This document shows, piece after piece, positions 26,315 through 35,940 of a stretch of DNA of 41,823 nucleotides. This stretch comes from Sulfurimonas sp. RIFCSPLOWO2_12_36_12. GTDB lineage: Bacteria; Campylobacterota; Campylobacteria; Campylobacterales; Sulfurimonadaceae. The position numbers and the translations under genes were made by a program. Every line of letters starts with the position of its first letter. Position 1 is the first letter of the stretch. The notes below the pieces were generated by a model that did no database searches, was not told where the DNA came from, and worked only from the letters and a program-made list of their open reading frames with translations. The stretch lies in NCBI GenBank assembly GCA_001829675.1, contig MIBZ01000065.1, forward strand, positions 81,246 to 123,068. The letters run 5' to 3'.

Positions 26315-26704
26315 ATGGCAAAAATATACGCAACAGGTCGTCGTAAAGCATCAATAGCAAAAGTATGGTTAACTCCAGGAACAGGTAATATGACTATCAA
26401 CGGTCTTTCATTAGATGCATGGTTAGGTGGACTAGAAGCTAAAAAGCTTCGTGTTAAACAACCGCTTGCTTTAACAAAACAAGATACATCTGTTGACATC
26501 GTAGCTACTACATTAGGTGGTGGTTTCGGTGGTCAAGCAGACGCACTTCGTCATGGTATTTCTCGTGCTTTAGTTGCTTTTAACCCAGCGTTAAAAGCTA
26601 TACTAAAACCTGAGGGCATGATGACTCGTGATTCAAGAATTGTTGAGCGTAAAAAGCCAGGCAAGCGCAAAGCTCGTCGTTCTCGTCAGTTTTCTAAGCG
26701 TTAA
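26315..26704 (+). CDS. rpsI: Ribosomal protein S9
   Basis: The 129-residue small-subunit protein has the full S9 signature: [15 protein letters not shown] at the N terminus, [19 protein letters not shown] in the middle and the basic tail [18 protein letters not shown], which reaches the P-site tRNA. It follows rplM after 10 bases with an AAGGA site upstream, so the two are co-transcribed. Confidence 0.98.
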   Translation: MAKIYATGRRKASIAKVWLTPGTGNMTINGLSLDAWLGGLEAKKLRVKQPLALTKQDTSVDIVATTLGGGFGGQADALRHGISRALVAFNPALKAILKPEGMMTRDSRIVERKKPGKRKARRSRQFSKR

Positions 26705-26724
26705 TCGCTGCAAAAACTTTTTTT

Positions 26725-26741
26725 CAGTGCTTCTTGCACTG
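26725..26741 (+). terminator. Hairpin after rpsI
   Basis: CAGTGC (26725-26730) and GCACTG (26736-26741) form a perfect six-base stem with a TTCTT loop, 20 bases after the rpsI stop. It is preceded by seven T (26718-26724) and followed by TTAAAACTT, so the downstream T-tract is weak. It probably ends or attenuates the rplM-rpsI transcript. Confidence 0.5.
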
Positions 26742-26791
26742 TTAAAACTTCTCTAAACTTCTCATTAACAATTCACTGCACTTAACTTTGG

Positions 26792-26797
26792 TATAAT
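26792..26797 (+). promoter_or_regulatory. -10 box for the solute-binding protein gene
   Basis: A perfect TATAAT (26792-26797, in TTGGTATAATCAC) lies 21 bases before the TTG start at 26819. The TGGTATAAT context is an extended -10 like the one before the methyltransferase at 14784. Transcription would begin near 26804, leaving a leader of about 15 bases that still holds an AAAAAGAG ribosome-binding site. Confidence 0.55.
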
Positions 26798-26818
26798 CAC
26801 TCAAAAAAAAGAGTAATT

Positions 26819-28315
26819 TTGCGCTACCTAATATTTCTGTTTTTATCAATAAACCTTTTTGCATCAACACTTCATTTGGCAACTTCTGCCAATCCATCAA
26901 GATTAAACCCTATTTTAGCCACAGACTCGAGTTCATCAGAGATTACCGGTTTTTTATTTAACGGACTGCTCAAGTATGATAAAGATTTATCTACAATTGT
27001 CGGTGATTTGGCGGAGAAATTTTATTTTGAAGATGAAAAAACATTAGTATTTAAACTTCATAAAAATATCAAGTGGCATGACGGTAAAAAATTTAGTGCC
27101 AAAGATGTTCTCTTTACCTACAATGTGCTTATCTCACCAAAAATAAGCTCGCCGTACAGTGCAAATTTTAGATTTGTGCAAGGCGTAGAAATCGTTGATG
27201 AATTTACGCTGAAAGTCAGATATAAAGAGCCATATTTTAAGGCGCTGGAAACTTGGATGATGGGCATTTTGCCAGAACATATTTTAAAAGAAGAGCCCAA
27301 TCTGATGAATTCAAAATTCAATACAAACCCGATAGGAACGGGTGCGTATAAACTAGAGCAGTTGGAATATTCAAAAAATATTATACTTGTTGCTTTTGAT
27401 GATTACTTTGAAGGCAGAGCAAAAATAGACAAGATATCTTTTCATGTTATTGCAGACCCGATGACACGCTTTTTGATGTTAAAATCAGGCGCACTTGATG
27501 TTGGGAACATCGAACCGATGCAGTATGAGAGACAATTAAATGACGACTTTTTTAAAAAATTTAATATATATGAAAATATTTCGCAATCATACACATACCT
27601 CGGGTTTAATCTTCGTCTTGAGAAGTTTAAAAACCCAAAAGTAAGAGAGGCTCTCTCTTTGGCGATAAACAGGCAAGAACTGGTTGATATTCTTTTTTTT
27701 AACCATGCAAAAGTATGCAGCGGACCTTTTCTTCCGGGAACAAAGGCATTTAATGAAGATGTAAAAGCGCCTCTGCAAAATATAAAAAGAGCAAAAGAGC
27801 TTTTAAAAGAAGCAGGTTACGACGAAAAAAATCCGTTTACATTTGAGATTGCAACATCAAACTCCAGCGAACTGAGACCTTATGCCGCCCAGATACTGCA
27901 GCATCAGCTTAAAAAAGCAGGTGTAGTTGTAACATTGCGGGTTATGGAGTGGCAGGCATTTTTAAATATGGTTGTTTTTCCCCGCAAATTTGACAGTGTA
28001 TTGCTTGGATGGGGACTCTCTCCTACTCCGGACCCATATATGTTTTGGCATAGTGACAGTGATAAACAGGGCGGATTTAATCTGGTAGGTTATCACAATC
28101 CTAAAATAAACAAGATGATTGAAGAGTCCCAAAATATGATAGATAGTGAGAAGTTAAACGCTTCTTGGGGAGAGATGTTTAAAATAATAACAGATGAAAA
28201 TCCATATCTTTTTTTATACATTCCAAACTCAATTACTACTGTAAACAGAGATATAAAAAACATTGAGTCTGCTCCTATTGGAATTTGGCACAACTACATA
28301 AAATGGGAGAAATAG
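26819..28315 (+). CDS. Peptide-type ABC transporter solute-binding protein (family 5)
   Basis: The 498-residue protein has a signal peptide (about 1-16, RYLIFLFLSINLFAS) and the SBP_bac_5 fold. It shows LHLATSANPSRLNPILATDS at the mature N terminus, the DLAEKF and KLHKNIKWHDGKKFSAKDV family signature (about 79-100) and NPIGTGAYKLE. A run of NPKVREALSLAINRQELV follows near residue 285. It should bind oligopeptides or a similar solute in the periplasm. There is no lipobox cysteine, so it is free rather than a lipoprotein. No permease or ATPase gene lies nearby. The TTG start has a suitable purine site upstream and a TATAAT promoter. The HAD gene follows one base after the stop. Confidence 0.92.
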   Translation: MRYLIFLFLSINLFASTLHLATSANPSRLNPILATDSSSSEITGFLFNGLLKYDKDLSTIVGDLAEKFYFEDEKTLVFKLHKNIKWHDGKKFSAKDVLFTYNVLISPKISSPYSANFRFVQGVEIVDEFTLKVRYKEPYFKALETWMMGILPEHILKEEPNLMNSKFNTNPIGTGAYKLEQLEYSKNIILVAFDDYFEGRAKIDKISFHVIADPMTRFLMLKSGALDVGNIEPMQYERQLNDDFFKKFNIYENISQSYTYLGFNLRLEKFKNPKVREALSLAINRQELVDILFFNHAKVCSGPFLPGTKAFNEDVKAPLQNIKRAKELLKEAGYDEKNPFTFEIATSNSSELRPYAAQILQHQLKKAGVVVTLRVMEWQAFLNMVVFPRKFDSVLLGWGLSPTPDPYMFWHSDSDKQGGFNLVGYHNPKINKMIEESQNMIDSEKLNASWGEMFKIITDENPYLFLYIPNSITTVNRDIKNIESAPIGIWHNYIKWEK

Positions 28316-28316
28316 T

Positions 28317-28976
28317 TTGATAATTTTGTTTGATTTAGATGGGACACTTATAGATTCAACCGAGGCAATTTTGGAATCATTTCATCACTCCTTTGCCATT
28401 CACAAATATCCTAAGCAAAGCGATGAAGAGATAAAATCTCTAATCGGTTATCCTCTTGACATCATGTATGAAAATTTAGGCGTTGATAAAGAGTTAATTT
28501 GGGATTTTGTAGCAACTTACAAAGAGCATTATCGTGAAATCTCAACTCAAAAAACTGAGCTTTTAAAAAATGCAAAAGAGGCAGTTTTGCTTGCTAAAGA
28601 GTTTGCCATATTGGGGATAGTTACGACAAAAACCGGACGCTATTCCAGAGTGTTAATGGAGCATTTTGGTTTAATGGAGCATTTTGATGTTCTAATAGGC
28701 AGAGAAGATGTCCAGAACCCAAAGCCGCACGAGGAACCAATACTAAAAGCTTTAGAAAAATTAAATACAAAAAATAGAGAAATATGGATGATTGGAGATA
28801 CCAAACTGGATTTGATTTCTGCAAAAAATGCCAATGTGAATTCCATAGCTGTTTTAAGCGGTTATGATGATTTAGATACATTAAAAAAGTTTACAGATGT
28901 TATATTAAATGATGCACTTGAAGCGACCTTATATTTGCAAAATAGGAAAAAACAACACACTTCTCTTAGTTCTTAA
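28317..28976 (+). CDS. HAD-family phosphatase, phosphoglycolate-phosphatase-like
   Basis: The 219-residue cytoplasmic enzyme has HAD motif I at the very N terminus (LFDLDGTLIDST, D6 and D8), motif II threonine in GIVTTKTG, motif III lysine near KPHEEP and motif IV in WMIGDTKLDLISAKNA. The helical cap between about 15 and 80 is the class I type of Gph and PpaX. The substrate could be 2-phosphoglycolate, pyrophosphate or another small phosphoester. It starts with TTG one base after the solute-binding protein gene, so the two are probably one transcript although their functions have no clear link. Confidence 0.88.
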   Translation: MIILFDLDGTLIDSTEAILESFHHSFAIHKYPKQSDEEIKSLIGYPLDIMYENLGVDKELIWDFVATYKEHYREISTQKTELLKNAKEAVLLAKEFAILGIVTTKTGRYSRVLMEHFGLMEHFDVLIGREDVQNPKPHEEPILKALEKLNTKNREIWMIGDTKLDLISAKNANVNSIAVLSGYDDLDTLKKFTDVILNDALEATLYLQNRKKQHTSLSS

Positions 28977-29077
28977 AAAAGAGCAAACTATCAAGCTATA
29001 TTTAAGAGCAACTTGTCTAAAATAAGGGGCAAAATAGAATTGACGGTTCTTAATATATTAATTAAAAGGGAGAGTTT

Positions 29078-29635
29078 ATGCTAGAGATTAGATGGCATAG
29101 CCGTGCTGGACAGGGAGCTGTTACGGGCGCTAAGGGTTTGGCAGATGTTATTTCTACTACCGGTAAAGAGGTACAGGCATTTGCATTTTATGGATCTGCA
29201 AAACGAGGAGCTGCAATGACAGCGTACAACCGCGTAGATGATAAAGTAATTATGAATCATGAAAAATATATGGAACCTGATTATGTTTTTGTAATTGATC
29301 CCGCGTTAGTTTTTACAAGCGATGTTACGATAAATCACAAAGATAGCACTAAATATATTATAACAACACATATGAGTACAGATGAGCTGGTTAAAGCTCA
29401 GCCTAAATTAGCAGGCAAAGAAGTTTATACGGTTGACTGCATTACTATTGCAAATGAAACTATCGGTCGTCCAATTCCAAATACGCCAATGCTTGGCGCA
29501 TTTATGAAAATTTCCGGCATGTATGAGATGGACTTTTTTAAAGAGAGCATGAAGAGAGTTCTTGGAAAATTACCACAAAAGATTATCGATGCGAATATGT
29601 TTGCGATTCAGCGCGCATACGATGAAGTAAAGTAA
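29078..29635 (+). CDS. porC: 2-oxoacid (pyruvate) oxidoreductase gamma subunit
   Basis: The 185-residue subunit opens a porC-D-A-B cluster encoding a four-subunit pyruvate:acceptor oxidoreductase. It shows the gamma pattern EIRWHSRAGQGAVTGAKGLADV at the N terminus and AFYGSAKRGAAMTAYNRV near 36-53. The enzyme oxidises pyruvate to acetyl-CoA and CO2, or runs in reverse for the reductive TCA cycle used by Sulfurimonas-type autotrophs. AAAAGGGAGAG precedes the ATG. A leader of about 100 bases separates it from the HAD gene and contains TTGACG (29040-29045) as a possible -35. Confidence 0.93.
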   Translation: MLEIRWHSRAGQGAVTGAKGLADVISTTGKEVQAFAFYGSAKRGAAMTAYNRVDDKVIMNHEKYMEPDYVFVIDPALVFTSDVTINHKDSTKYIITTHMSTDELVKAQPKLAGKEVYTVDCITIANETIGRPIPNTPMLGAFMKISGMYEMDFFKESMKRVLGKLPQKIIDANMFAIQRAYDEVK

Positions 29636-29645
29636 GGAACTGGTT

Positions 29646-30041
29646 ATGGCAAAAAAAGGATGGGATGAGTTCGAAATCGGAGCTATGCTTCGTACTTTTG
29701 ACGGAAAAATAGACAATATTGCAGCGACTCAGCAAGAAGATCGTGCATACTCGCAAAATAGCTCTTATACGGCAAGCGTTGCCGACTGGAGACTAATCAA
29801 GCCGGTTTTTAATAAAGACTACTGTATTGATTGTCAATTTTGCTGGATTTATTGTCCGGATGTCTCGATTATATCAAGAGATAAAAAGCTTGTTGGTGTA
29901 GATATGGATCACTGTAAAGGTTGTGGTATCTGCGTTGAGGTTTGTCCTACAAACCCTAAATCGCTGCTGATGTTCCCTGAACAGGCAGATGAAGAGTCAG
30001 TAATTGCAAACTGGCCTAAAAAAGATGAGGAGGAAGCATAA
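29646..30041 (+). CDS. porD: Pyruvate oxidoreductase delta (ferredoxin) subunit
   Basis: The 131-residue subunit carries two [4Fe-4S] motifs: CIDCQFCWIYCPD (about 60-72) and CKGCGICVEVCPTNP (about 90-104). It passes electrons from the thiamine site to the external acceptor. The N-terminal 50 residues (WDEFEIGAMLRTFDG) are typical of the Campylobacterota PorD. The stop shares its last base with the A of the porA ATG (TAATG), so the two genes are translationally coupled. Confidence 0.95.
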   Translation: MAKKGWDEFEIGAMLRTFDGKIDNIAATQQEDRAYSQNSSYTASVADWRLIKPVFNKDYCIDCQFCWIYCPDVSIISRDKKLVGVDMDHCKGCGICVEVCPTNPKSLLMFPEQADEESVIANWPKKDEEEA

Positions 30042-31264
30042 TGGCATTTGATAAAATGGAATTAAAAGATATTGAAGTATGGGATGGCAACTATGCTGCT
30101 GCTCAAGCAATGAGACAAGCTCAGGTAGATGTTGTTGCGGCGTATCCTATTACACCTTCAACTCCTATAGTTGAGGGTTATGCAAAATTTTTAGCAGATG
30201 GATACATTGAGGGCGAGTTCGTAATGGTTGAGTCTGAACATGCGGCAATGAGCGCATGTATCGGAGCTGCTGCTGCCGGAGGGCGTGTTGCAACTGCTAC
30301 ATCATCTCAAGGACTTGCTCTTATGTCTGAGACGCTTTATCAAGCTTCAGGTATGAGACTTCCTATCGTTTTAAATCTTGTAAACCGTGCTTTGGCTTCT
30401 CCGTTAAATGTTAATGGAGACCATTCGGATATGTATATGATTCGCGACAGCGGTTGGATTCAGTTTGATGCATTTTGTCCTCAAGAAGCTTACGATTTAA
30501 ATTTAATAGCGTTTAAAGTCAGTGAAGATCATGATATCAGACTTCCGGCAATTGTAAATCAAGACGGATTTATGACTTCTCATACTGCTCAGGGTGTAAA
30601 AACTTTGAGTGATGATGCTGCCTATGGCTTTGTTGGTGAATACAAACCAATGAACGATATGCTTGATTTTGAACATCCGGTAACTCATGGTGTACAAACT
30701 GAAGAAGATTGGCATTTTGAGCATAAAGCTCGTCAACACAATGATTTAATGACCAAAGTTATGCCAAAAATCCAAACAGTATTTAAAGATTTTGAAAAAT
30801 TAACCGGTCGTAAATATACTCCGGTAGAGAAGTATGATATGGACGACGCAGATGTATGTGTTGTTTGTTTGGGTACTTCGGTTGAAACGGCTCGCGAAGT
30901 AGCAACTGAGATGAGAGCAAAAGGGATTAAGGCCGGTGTAATAGGTTTACGCGTAATTCGTCCATTCCCATTCTTTGAGATAGCAGAAGCTTTAAAAAAT
31001 GTAAAAGCGATTGCCGCACTTGATCGTTCATCTCCAAATGGCGCTGCCGGAATGCTTTTTAATGAGATTGCAGGCGCACTATTTAACACAGGTACAAAAG
31101 CACTTCTGTCTGGCTTTGTGTATGGACTTGGTGGCCGTGACTTAACGAAAGCTCACTTGGTTGCACTTTTTAACGAGCTGCAAGCAAATGCTGATGCCGG
31201 TAAAGTAACTACAAAATTACAACAGTTTATCGGTGTTCGTGGACCGAAACTAGCATTTTTATAA
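30041..31264 (+). CDS. porA: Pyruvate oxidoreductase alpha subunit
   Basis: The 407-residue subunit shows the POR N-terminal domain with AYPITPSTPIVE (about 35-46), VESEHAAMSACIGAAAAGGRVATATSSQGLALM (about 64-96) and the LNVNGDHSDMY segment. A transketolase C-like domain follows (about 260-380, with VIGLRVIRPFPF). With PorB it forms the thiamine pyrophosphate active site. It starts on the last base of porD and ends 10 bases before porB. Confidence 0.97.
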   Translation: MAFDKMELKDIEVWDGNYAAAQAMRQAQVDVVAAYPITPSTPIVEGYAKFLADGYIEGEFVMVESEHAAMSACIGAAAAGGRVATATSSQGLALMSETLYQASGMRLPIVLNLVNRALASPLNVNGDHSDMYMIRDSGWIQFDAFCPQEAYDLNLIAFKVSEDHDIRLPAIVNQDGFMTSHTAQGVKTLSDDAAYGFVGEYKPMNDMLDFEHPVTHGVQTEEDWHFEHKARQHNDLMTKVMPKIQTVFKDFEKLTGRKYTPVEKYDMDDADVCVVCLGTSVETAREVATEMRAKGIKAGVIGLRVIRPFPFFEIAEALKNVKAIAALDRSSPNGAAGMLFNEIAGALFNTGTKALLSGFVYGLGGRDLTKAHLVALFNELQANADAGKVTTKLQQFIGVRGPKLAFL

Positions 31265-31274
31265 GGAGAAAACC

Positions 31275-32231
31275 GTGAGTGAAATGAAAAATATTAAAAA
31301 CTTAAAAGAGTTTTCAACATCGGCTGATCGTTTTGAGGGAGCTAACCTTTTATGTCCGGGTTGTGCTCACTCAATTATTGTTCGTGAAGTATTAAATGCA
31401 ACAAATGATGATTTAGTTTTATCGGCTTCAACTGGATGTTTAGAGGTTTGTACTGCAGTTTATCCATATACTTCATGGGATGCTTCTTGGATTCATATCG
31501 GTTTTGAGAACGGCTCAACTGCAGTAGCGGGTGCTGAGACTATGTACAAAGCATTGAAGAAAAAAGGGCGTTTAAAACAACCAGAGCGTACTCCTAAATT
31601 TGTCTCTTTTGCCGGAGACGGTGCGTCTTATGATATCGGTTTTCAGTGGATTTCCGGATGTATGGAGCGCGGGCACAATATTATGCATATCGTACTGGAT
31701 AACGAAGTGTATGCAAATACCGGAGGTCAAAGATCATCATCTACTCCGATTGGCTCATCTGCAACTACATCGCCGGAAGGCAAAAAGAGTTATGGAGAGA
31801 AAATAAATAAAAAAGACATGATGACAATTATGGCTGCTCATGGCATACCGTATGCTGCTCAGGTCTCTCCAAATAAGTGGAAAGATATGGTTAAGAAGAT
31901 TCAGCATGGCTTTGCTGTTGAGGGACCTGTTTTCATAAATGCTGTTTCGCCTTGTACAACAGAGTGGAAATTTGATCCAAAAGATACTATGCACATAGCA
32001 GACCTTGCGACTGACTCTCTAGTATTTCCACTATATGAGATAATTAACGGGCAAGAGTTAAATATTACTTATAGACCTAAAAATGTTGTTCCGGTTGAGG
32101 AGTATTTAGCTGCTCAAGGGCGTTTTAAACACCTTTTTAAAGATGAGTATAAATACCTAATCAAAGAGTGGCAAGATAGAGTCGATGAAAAATGGGCGTA
32201 TCTGCAACGCCGTGAAGAAGCTAGGGTTTAG
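31275..32231 (+). CDS. porB: Pyruvate oxidoreductase beta subunit
   Basis: The 318-residue subunit holds the thiamine pyrophosphate site: FAGDGASYDIGFQW (about 111-124) with a following DNEVYANTGGQRS. The N-terminal LLCPGCAHSIIVREV and STGCLEVC supply cysteines of the family's iron-sulfur cluster; a further C lies in AVSPCTTEW. It is the last por gene. Codon 1 is GTG (31275) with AAGGAGAAA upstream, which is an excellent ribosome-binding site. Confidence 0.97.
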   Translation: MSEMKNIKNLKEFSTSADRFEGANLLCPGCAHSIIVREVLNATNDDLVLSASTGCLEVCTAVYPYTSWDASWIHIGFENGSTAVAGAETMYKALKKKGRLKQPERTPKFVSFAGDGASYDIGFQWISGCMERGHNIMHIVLDNEVYANTGGQRSSSTPIGSSATTSPEGKKSYGEKINKKDMMTIMAAHGIPYAAQVSPNKWKDMVKKIQHGFAVEGPVFINAVSPCTTEWKFDPKDTMHIADLATDSLVFPLYEIINGQELNITYRPKNVVPVEEYLAAQGRFKHLFKDEYKYLIKEWQDRVDEKWAYLQRREEARV

Positions 32232-32386
32232 TAAAGTTCTAGCTTCAGCGCATCTTGTGTCCAATCTGGGCATTCGGTGCACTACAGTGCTACCTTACCC
32301 ACATTTAACACAATCTACACCAAATCTAAAACTTCCGCAAAGTAATTTTATAGCAATATGAGAGAATGATTCTGCAACTGAAGGGT

Positions 32387-32405
32387 CAAAATCAATTTGA
32401 TTTTG
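32387..32405. repeat. 19-base near-perfect palindrome in the porB-cheR gap
   Basis: CAAAATCAA-T-TTGATTTTG at 32387-32405 is a nine-base inverted repeat around one T. It lies in the 243-base gap between convergent porB (+) and cheR (-). A one-base loop makes it a poor RNA hairpin but a fair protein-binding site. The same gap has GCACT-AC-AGTGC (about 32278-32289). No T-tract follows either. No gene was found in this gap. Confidence 0.4.
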
Positions 32406-32474
32406 GGGTACCCACAGTGAAGCCTAAATGAACAAATATTCGTTATAAAATTATTGGTTATTATAAAGTTATTA

Positions 32475-33254
32475 TTAAAACAGATCAGCATGTCCAAAAA
32501 ATATCTCTTGATTTTGGTTTTTACGCATACTCTCCAAAATCTCTTTAGCTTTTAATTTTGTCTCTTGGTCAAAATAGATTAACATATTTCTTGAAAATAT
32601 AAAATCAAATTTTCCAATGCTTTTAAATGATGGGTCAAAAAGATTCATAAGTTTAAAAGTTACATGCTGTTTTATCATCTCTTTTAGAACATAAGAGCCG
32701 TTATCCTTTGTAAAATATATATCAATAATCCGCGGAGACAGATTTCTTACATTTCTTTCCCTGTATATGGCCTTGTTTGCTTTCTCTATTGCGTCTGAGT
32801 TTATATCAATACCTGTCACATGAAAATTATTTTGCGACACTCCGGCTTCAAGAAGTGCAATTACGATACTATAAGGCTCTTCGCCGGTTGCAGACGGTGC
32901 ACATAAAATATCTACTTTAGTGTTTGCATTTTTAACAAGTCCGACAAGCTCTTCTATCTGTTTAAATTCTCTATAAAAAAATGTCTCATTCGTTGTTAGA
33001 GAATCAACAAGTTGTTGTTTTAATTTTTTATCATCTTTAATGCTGTTTAAAAGCTCTTTGAATGAACTAATAGCCATTTGGCGGCAAAATGTAGTAACCT
33101 TGCTTTTTAGTATGGTTGTCTGTTTGTCAAAGGTTACACCGGTCTCATTTTTAAAATATTGTGCAATCGGCGATACATCCGTATAATCCTCGGTAACAAC
33201 TATTTTTTGCTCACTACTGCTCTCGGATACGCTCTTTTTAAAAAAACTAAACAT
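32475..33254 (-). CDS. cheR: CheR chemoreceptor methyltransferase
   Basis: The 259-residue enzyme methylates glutamates of chemoreceptors using S-adenosylmethionine, for adaptation. It has the small N-terminal helical domain (about 25-90) and the methyltransferase core with CAPSATGEEPYSIVIALLEAG (about 129-149), VTGIDINSDAIEKANKAIY and FIFSRNMLIYFDQ (about 221-233). I place the start at 33254, where the ATG overlaps the cheB stop (TAATG). An in-frame ATG 15 bases upstream (33269) is the alternative and would add MVLQL. It is the last gene of the chemoreceptor-cheB-cheR unit. Confidence 0.93.
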   Translation of the reverse strand: MFSFFKKSVSESSSEQKIVVTEDYTDVSPIAQYFKNETGVTFDKQTTILKSKVTTFCRQMAISSFKELLNSIKDDKKLKQQLVDSLTTNETFFYREFKQIEELVGLVKNANTKVDILCAPSATGEEPYSIVIALLEAGVSQNNFHVTGIDINSDAIEKANKAIYRERNVRNLSPRIIDIYFTKDNGSYVLKEMIKQHVTFKLMNLFDPSFKSIGKFDFIFSRNMLIYFDQETKLKAKEILESMRKNQNQEIFFGHADLF

Positions 33255-33841
33255 TAACTGCAAAACCATTTTATTTTTTCTCTTATTGTGTCTATGTCTG
33301 AGATTTCAATATTTGGAACCTCTTTTCTAGCTCTGCTTGGCATTCCATCCACGATTGCACTCTCTTCGCTCTGTGTAATGGCTCTCGCTCCCATGATGTT
33401 TAAGTTTTTGCACCCATCGACGCCATCATCACCAATTCCTGTAAGTATAACAGCAAATATATTTATATCTTTTACAAAAGGAACAAATGAGTTGAAGACG
33501 CTGTTTATGTCAGGATTATACTTATACTCTTTTGATGATTCAACATTGAAACTTAGTCCATAACCATCTTTTTTAATGGTTGTGATTCCGTGGCAAAAAT
33601 ATATATTTTCTGGTTTGATTACGCTCTTATCTATACTCATTTCTATTGGGTTAATGCTATGTTCTTGGAGCCTCTTAACAAAACTTGGTATAAAATCCAT
33701 TGCCATATGCTGTGCAATAATGATGGTTGTATTGCTTAGTTGAGGAAGAGATCTGATGATTTTTTCTATTTGTCCAGGGCCTCCGGTTGAGGCGCCTATT
33801 AGGACAATTTTATTAAGTGCGGAATGTTTCAAGTTTGGCAT
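33254..33841 (-). CDS. cheB: CheB methylesterase domain protein without receiver
   Basis: The 195-residue protein is a bare CheB methylesterase/amidase that removes methyl groups from chemoreceptor glutamates. The catalytic serine lies in [13 protein letters not shown] (about 14-26), the histidine in [11 protein letters not shown] (about 42-52) and the aspartate in [11 protein letters not shown] (about 136-146). The usual N-terminal receiver domain is absent, as is common in this phylum, so CheA phosphorylation cannot control it in the standard way. Its first 29 bases overlap the end of the chemoreceptor gene in another frame, and its stop overlaps cheR. The three are tightly coupled. Confidence 0.93.
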   Translation of the reverse strand: MPNLKHSALNKIVLIGASTGGPGQIEKIIRSLPQLSNTTIIIAQHMAMDFIPSFVKRLQEHSINPIEMSIDKSVIKPENIYFCHGITTIKKDGYGLSFNVESSKEYKYNPDINSVFNSFVPFVKDINIFAVILTGIGDDGVDGCKNLNIMGARAITQSEESAIVDGMPSRARKEVPNIEISDIDTIREKIKWFCS

Positions 33842-35771
33842 GCAGGTCGTCAGTCATAGAGTTTAGGTGGTCAGCCGCCGCCGCAATCTCTTCAACATTT
33901 CTTGCATTTTTAGAAGATATCTCATTGATTTGTGAAACTTGTGAGACAATAAACTCTACATCTCTTCCGGTTTTTTCAAAGTCATTAACAGTTTTGTCAC
34001 TAGCTTTTACAGCCTCTTTTACAATAGAGACACTCTCATTTATTTTTCTCTCAACATCGGTTGCACTCTCTGAGAGCTCTTGAATCTCTTCTGAGTTAGA
34101 GTTCATCTGAGAGCTTACCTCTATGATAGACTGAACTATAACATTGATTGTGGCATTTATCTCCGTAAGACTTCTTTGAGTGCGCTCTGCAAGTTTTCTT
34201 ACTTCATCGGCAACAACCGCAAACCCTCTTCCGTGTTCACCTGCACGAGCCGCTTCAATAGCAGCATTGAGTGCTAGAAGATTTGTCTGGTCTGCAATGT
34301 CTGAGATAATCTCTAAAACATTTTTAACCTCATTTGCCTCATGTGAGAGAGTCTGCATCCTATTTGATAATTCAATCTCAAGCTGTGCAGAGCTTTGAAC
34401 CTTGTTTGTAAGGGTTACTATCTCATCTCTTGCAAGGTTAAGATTGTCGTTTGCTTTGATAATATCTTTTTTGCTCTCTATGGCATCAGAGATGGCATTT
34501 TGAATCTCATTTTTTATCTCATTTGCTTTTTTGGTAGCCTCATCAATTACAACAACACTTTTCTCAACATTCTCTCCAACTCCCATGGCGGTTGTTGAGA
34601 GCTCATGCGAGATAGAAGCATTTTCGCTTGCGCTAGTTTTAGAAGTCTCTATCAAATCTTTAAGCTCTTTTATCAAATCATTGAAGCTTTTTGCCATTTG
34701 AGAAAGCTCTAGCGGAGCATTTTCGTCTACCTTTAAAGTAAGGTTTTTATTGTTACCTATGTTTAAAAGTGTCTCTTTGAATTTTTCTATCGGTTTAGAG
34801 ATAGAATTTTTTACGAAATAGAGAGTAAAAGCAATAATAAAAAGAAGAATAAAAACAAGCAAAGCAGAGACTATCAATAATGTGTTTTTTACAGACTCCG
34901 TCTCCTGAGCATTTAGAGCAATAACATATTTAAAAAGCTCAAGCTCAACCTCTCTAAGCAGTTCGATTGAAGCAGTTGCATTTGAGAACCAAACCGAAGG
35001 TTCAACACCGAATTCACCTGCAATGCCTTTATTTTGTGCTACATCAATCATCGACATAGTTTTATCTATTGCCTCGCCTTTAAATGTGTTTTCATGAAAC
35101 TTTTTTATCTCATCAGGTGCAAGTGTGGTGAATTTTCGCAGATTGACTTTGTAGGCACCAATGTTGCTGCCAAAAGAGAAGTATGTGTTTCCGGCAAATG
35201 TATTTTTAGTAAATGCTCCGTTTAGATTTGCCCTTATCTGCCCAAGCTGCTCTTTTGTCGAAGCTAGATGAGTATATGCCTGAATAGCGTTTCTCTCAGT
35301 TCTAATATCCATGATAGTGGGTATGATTGTGGTGGTGTCTACAATTGCAACAATAGTTTTTGAAAAGTAGGCTCCAACCTCCGGAGCGCTCATAGATAGT
35401 GAATCCACAGAAACTCTTTTTTGGCTTAACTCACTTAAGTTGTTAAAAATAGAGCTGTCGCCACCTGTTTTTGCATATAGCTCTTTAGCCTCTTCAATCG
35501 CACCATCAACTTTTTGTCTCATTTCCGGGAGTTTATCTTTGTTCTTCTCTCCGCTGCTTGCTACAAACCCGACACTAAGTCCCCTCTCTATCTGCATAAA
35601 GTGGATAGCTTTTGCTAAGGACTCCACTTCCAGAATACGATTTCTTGTTGTATCAAGATTGTTTTTTTCGTCAAGATGCTCTATTATTATAAATGCAGAC
35701 AGTGCAAAAATTGCCACTAACGGTATTACCGTTAAAAGCAGCAACCTTGCCTTTATACTCATTTTTTTCAT
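33813..35771 (-). CDS. Methyl-accepting chemotaxis protein with NIT sensor domain
   Basis: The 652-residue receptor has a membrane helix at about 9-31, a periplasmic NIT domain (about 45-290), a second helix (about 297-320), HAMP (about 321-375) and a cytoplasmic signalling domain with the conserved hairpin tip ([20 protein letters not shown] and [16 protein letters not shown], about 500-540). NIT domains, first described in nitrate/nitrite sensors, have the [16 protein letters not shown] segment seen at 59-74 and a second [23 protein letters not shown] segment at 158-180. Nitrate is a main electron acceptor in Sulfurimonas-type bacteria, so nitrate or nitrite taxis is a reasonable guess. It leads an operon with overlapping cheB and cheR. 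Confidence 0.92.
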   Translation of the reverse strand: MKKMSIKARLLLLTVIPLVAIFALSAFIIIEHLDEKNNLDTTRNRILEVESLAKAIHFMQIERGLSVGFVASSGEKNKDKLPEMRQKVDGAIEEAKELYAKTGGDSSIFNNLSELSQKRVSVDSLSMSAPEVGAYFSKTIVAIVDTTTIIPTIMDIRTERNAIQAYTHLASTKEQLGQIRANLNGAFTKNTFAGNTYFSFGSNIGAYKVNLRKFTTLAPDEIKKFHENTFKGEAIDKTMSMIDVAQNKGIAGEFGVEPSVWFSNATASIELLREVELELFKYVIALNAQETESVKNTLLIVSALLVFILLFIIAFTLYFVKNSISKPIEKFKETLLNIGNNKNLTLKVDENAPLELSQMAKSFNDLIKELKDLIETSKTSASENASISHELSTTAMGVGENVEKSVVVIDEATKKANEIKNEIQNAISDAIESKKDIIKANDNLNLARDEIVTLTNKVQSSAQLEIELSNRMQTLSHEANEVKNVLEIISDIADQTNLLALNAAIEAARAGEHGRGFAVVADEVRKLAERTQRSLTEINATINVIVQSIIEVSSQMNSNSEEIQELSESATDVERKINESVSIVKEAVKASDKTVNDFEKTGRDVEFIVSQVSQINEISSKNARNVEEIAAAADHLNSMTDDLHAKLETFRT

Positions 35772-35908
35772 TATTTTTCCCCTTAATTTAGGGCAATATT
35801 AGCATATAAAATTTTAATTTATTACGAATTATAATAAATTATAATAATTTCATTTAAATGTGTCACATATGGTTATATATCTGTTACCTTAAGTAAAATA
35901 AAAAACGG

Positions 35909-35914
35909 TACAAT
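35909..35914 (+). promoter_or_regulatory. -10 box for luxS
   Basis: TACAAT (35909-35914) lies 27 bases before the luxS ATG, and AAGGA (35928-35932) follows at ribosome-binding distance. The gap to the divergent chemoreceptor gene is 169 bases and very AT-rich, with repeated TTATAATAAATTATAATAA-type sequence around 35828-35847 that may contain the opposite promoter. Confidence 0.5.
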
Positions 35915-35940
35915 AACTGAAAAAAATAAGGAAATTTTAT

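Noticed and set aside
34180..34398. Plus-strand frame inside the NIT chemoreceptor gene, also seen in the second chemoreceptor (38951-39190)
   Set aside because: The similar translations ([22 protein letters not shown]) are simply the antisense of the conserved MCP signalling hairpin.
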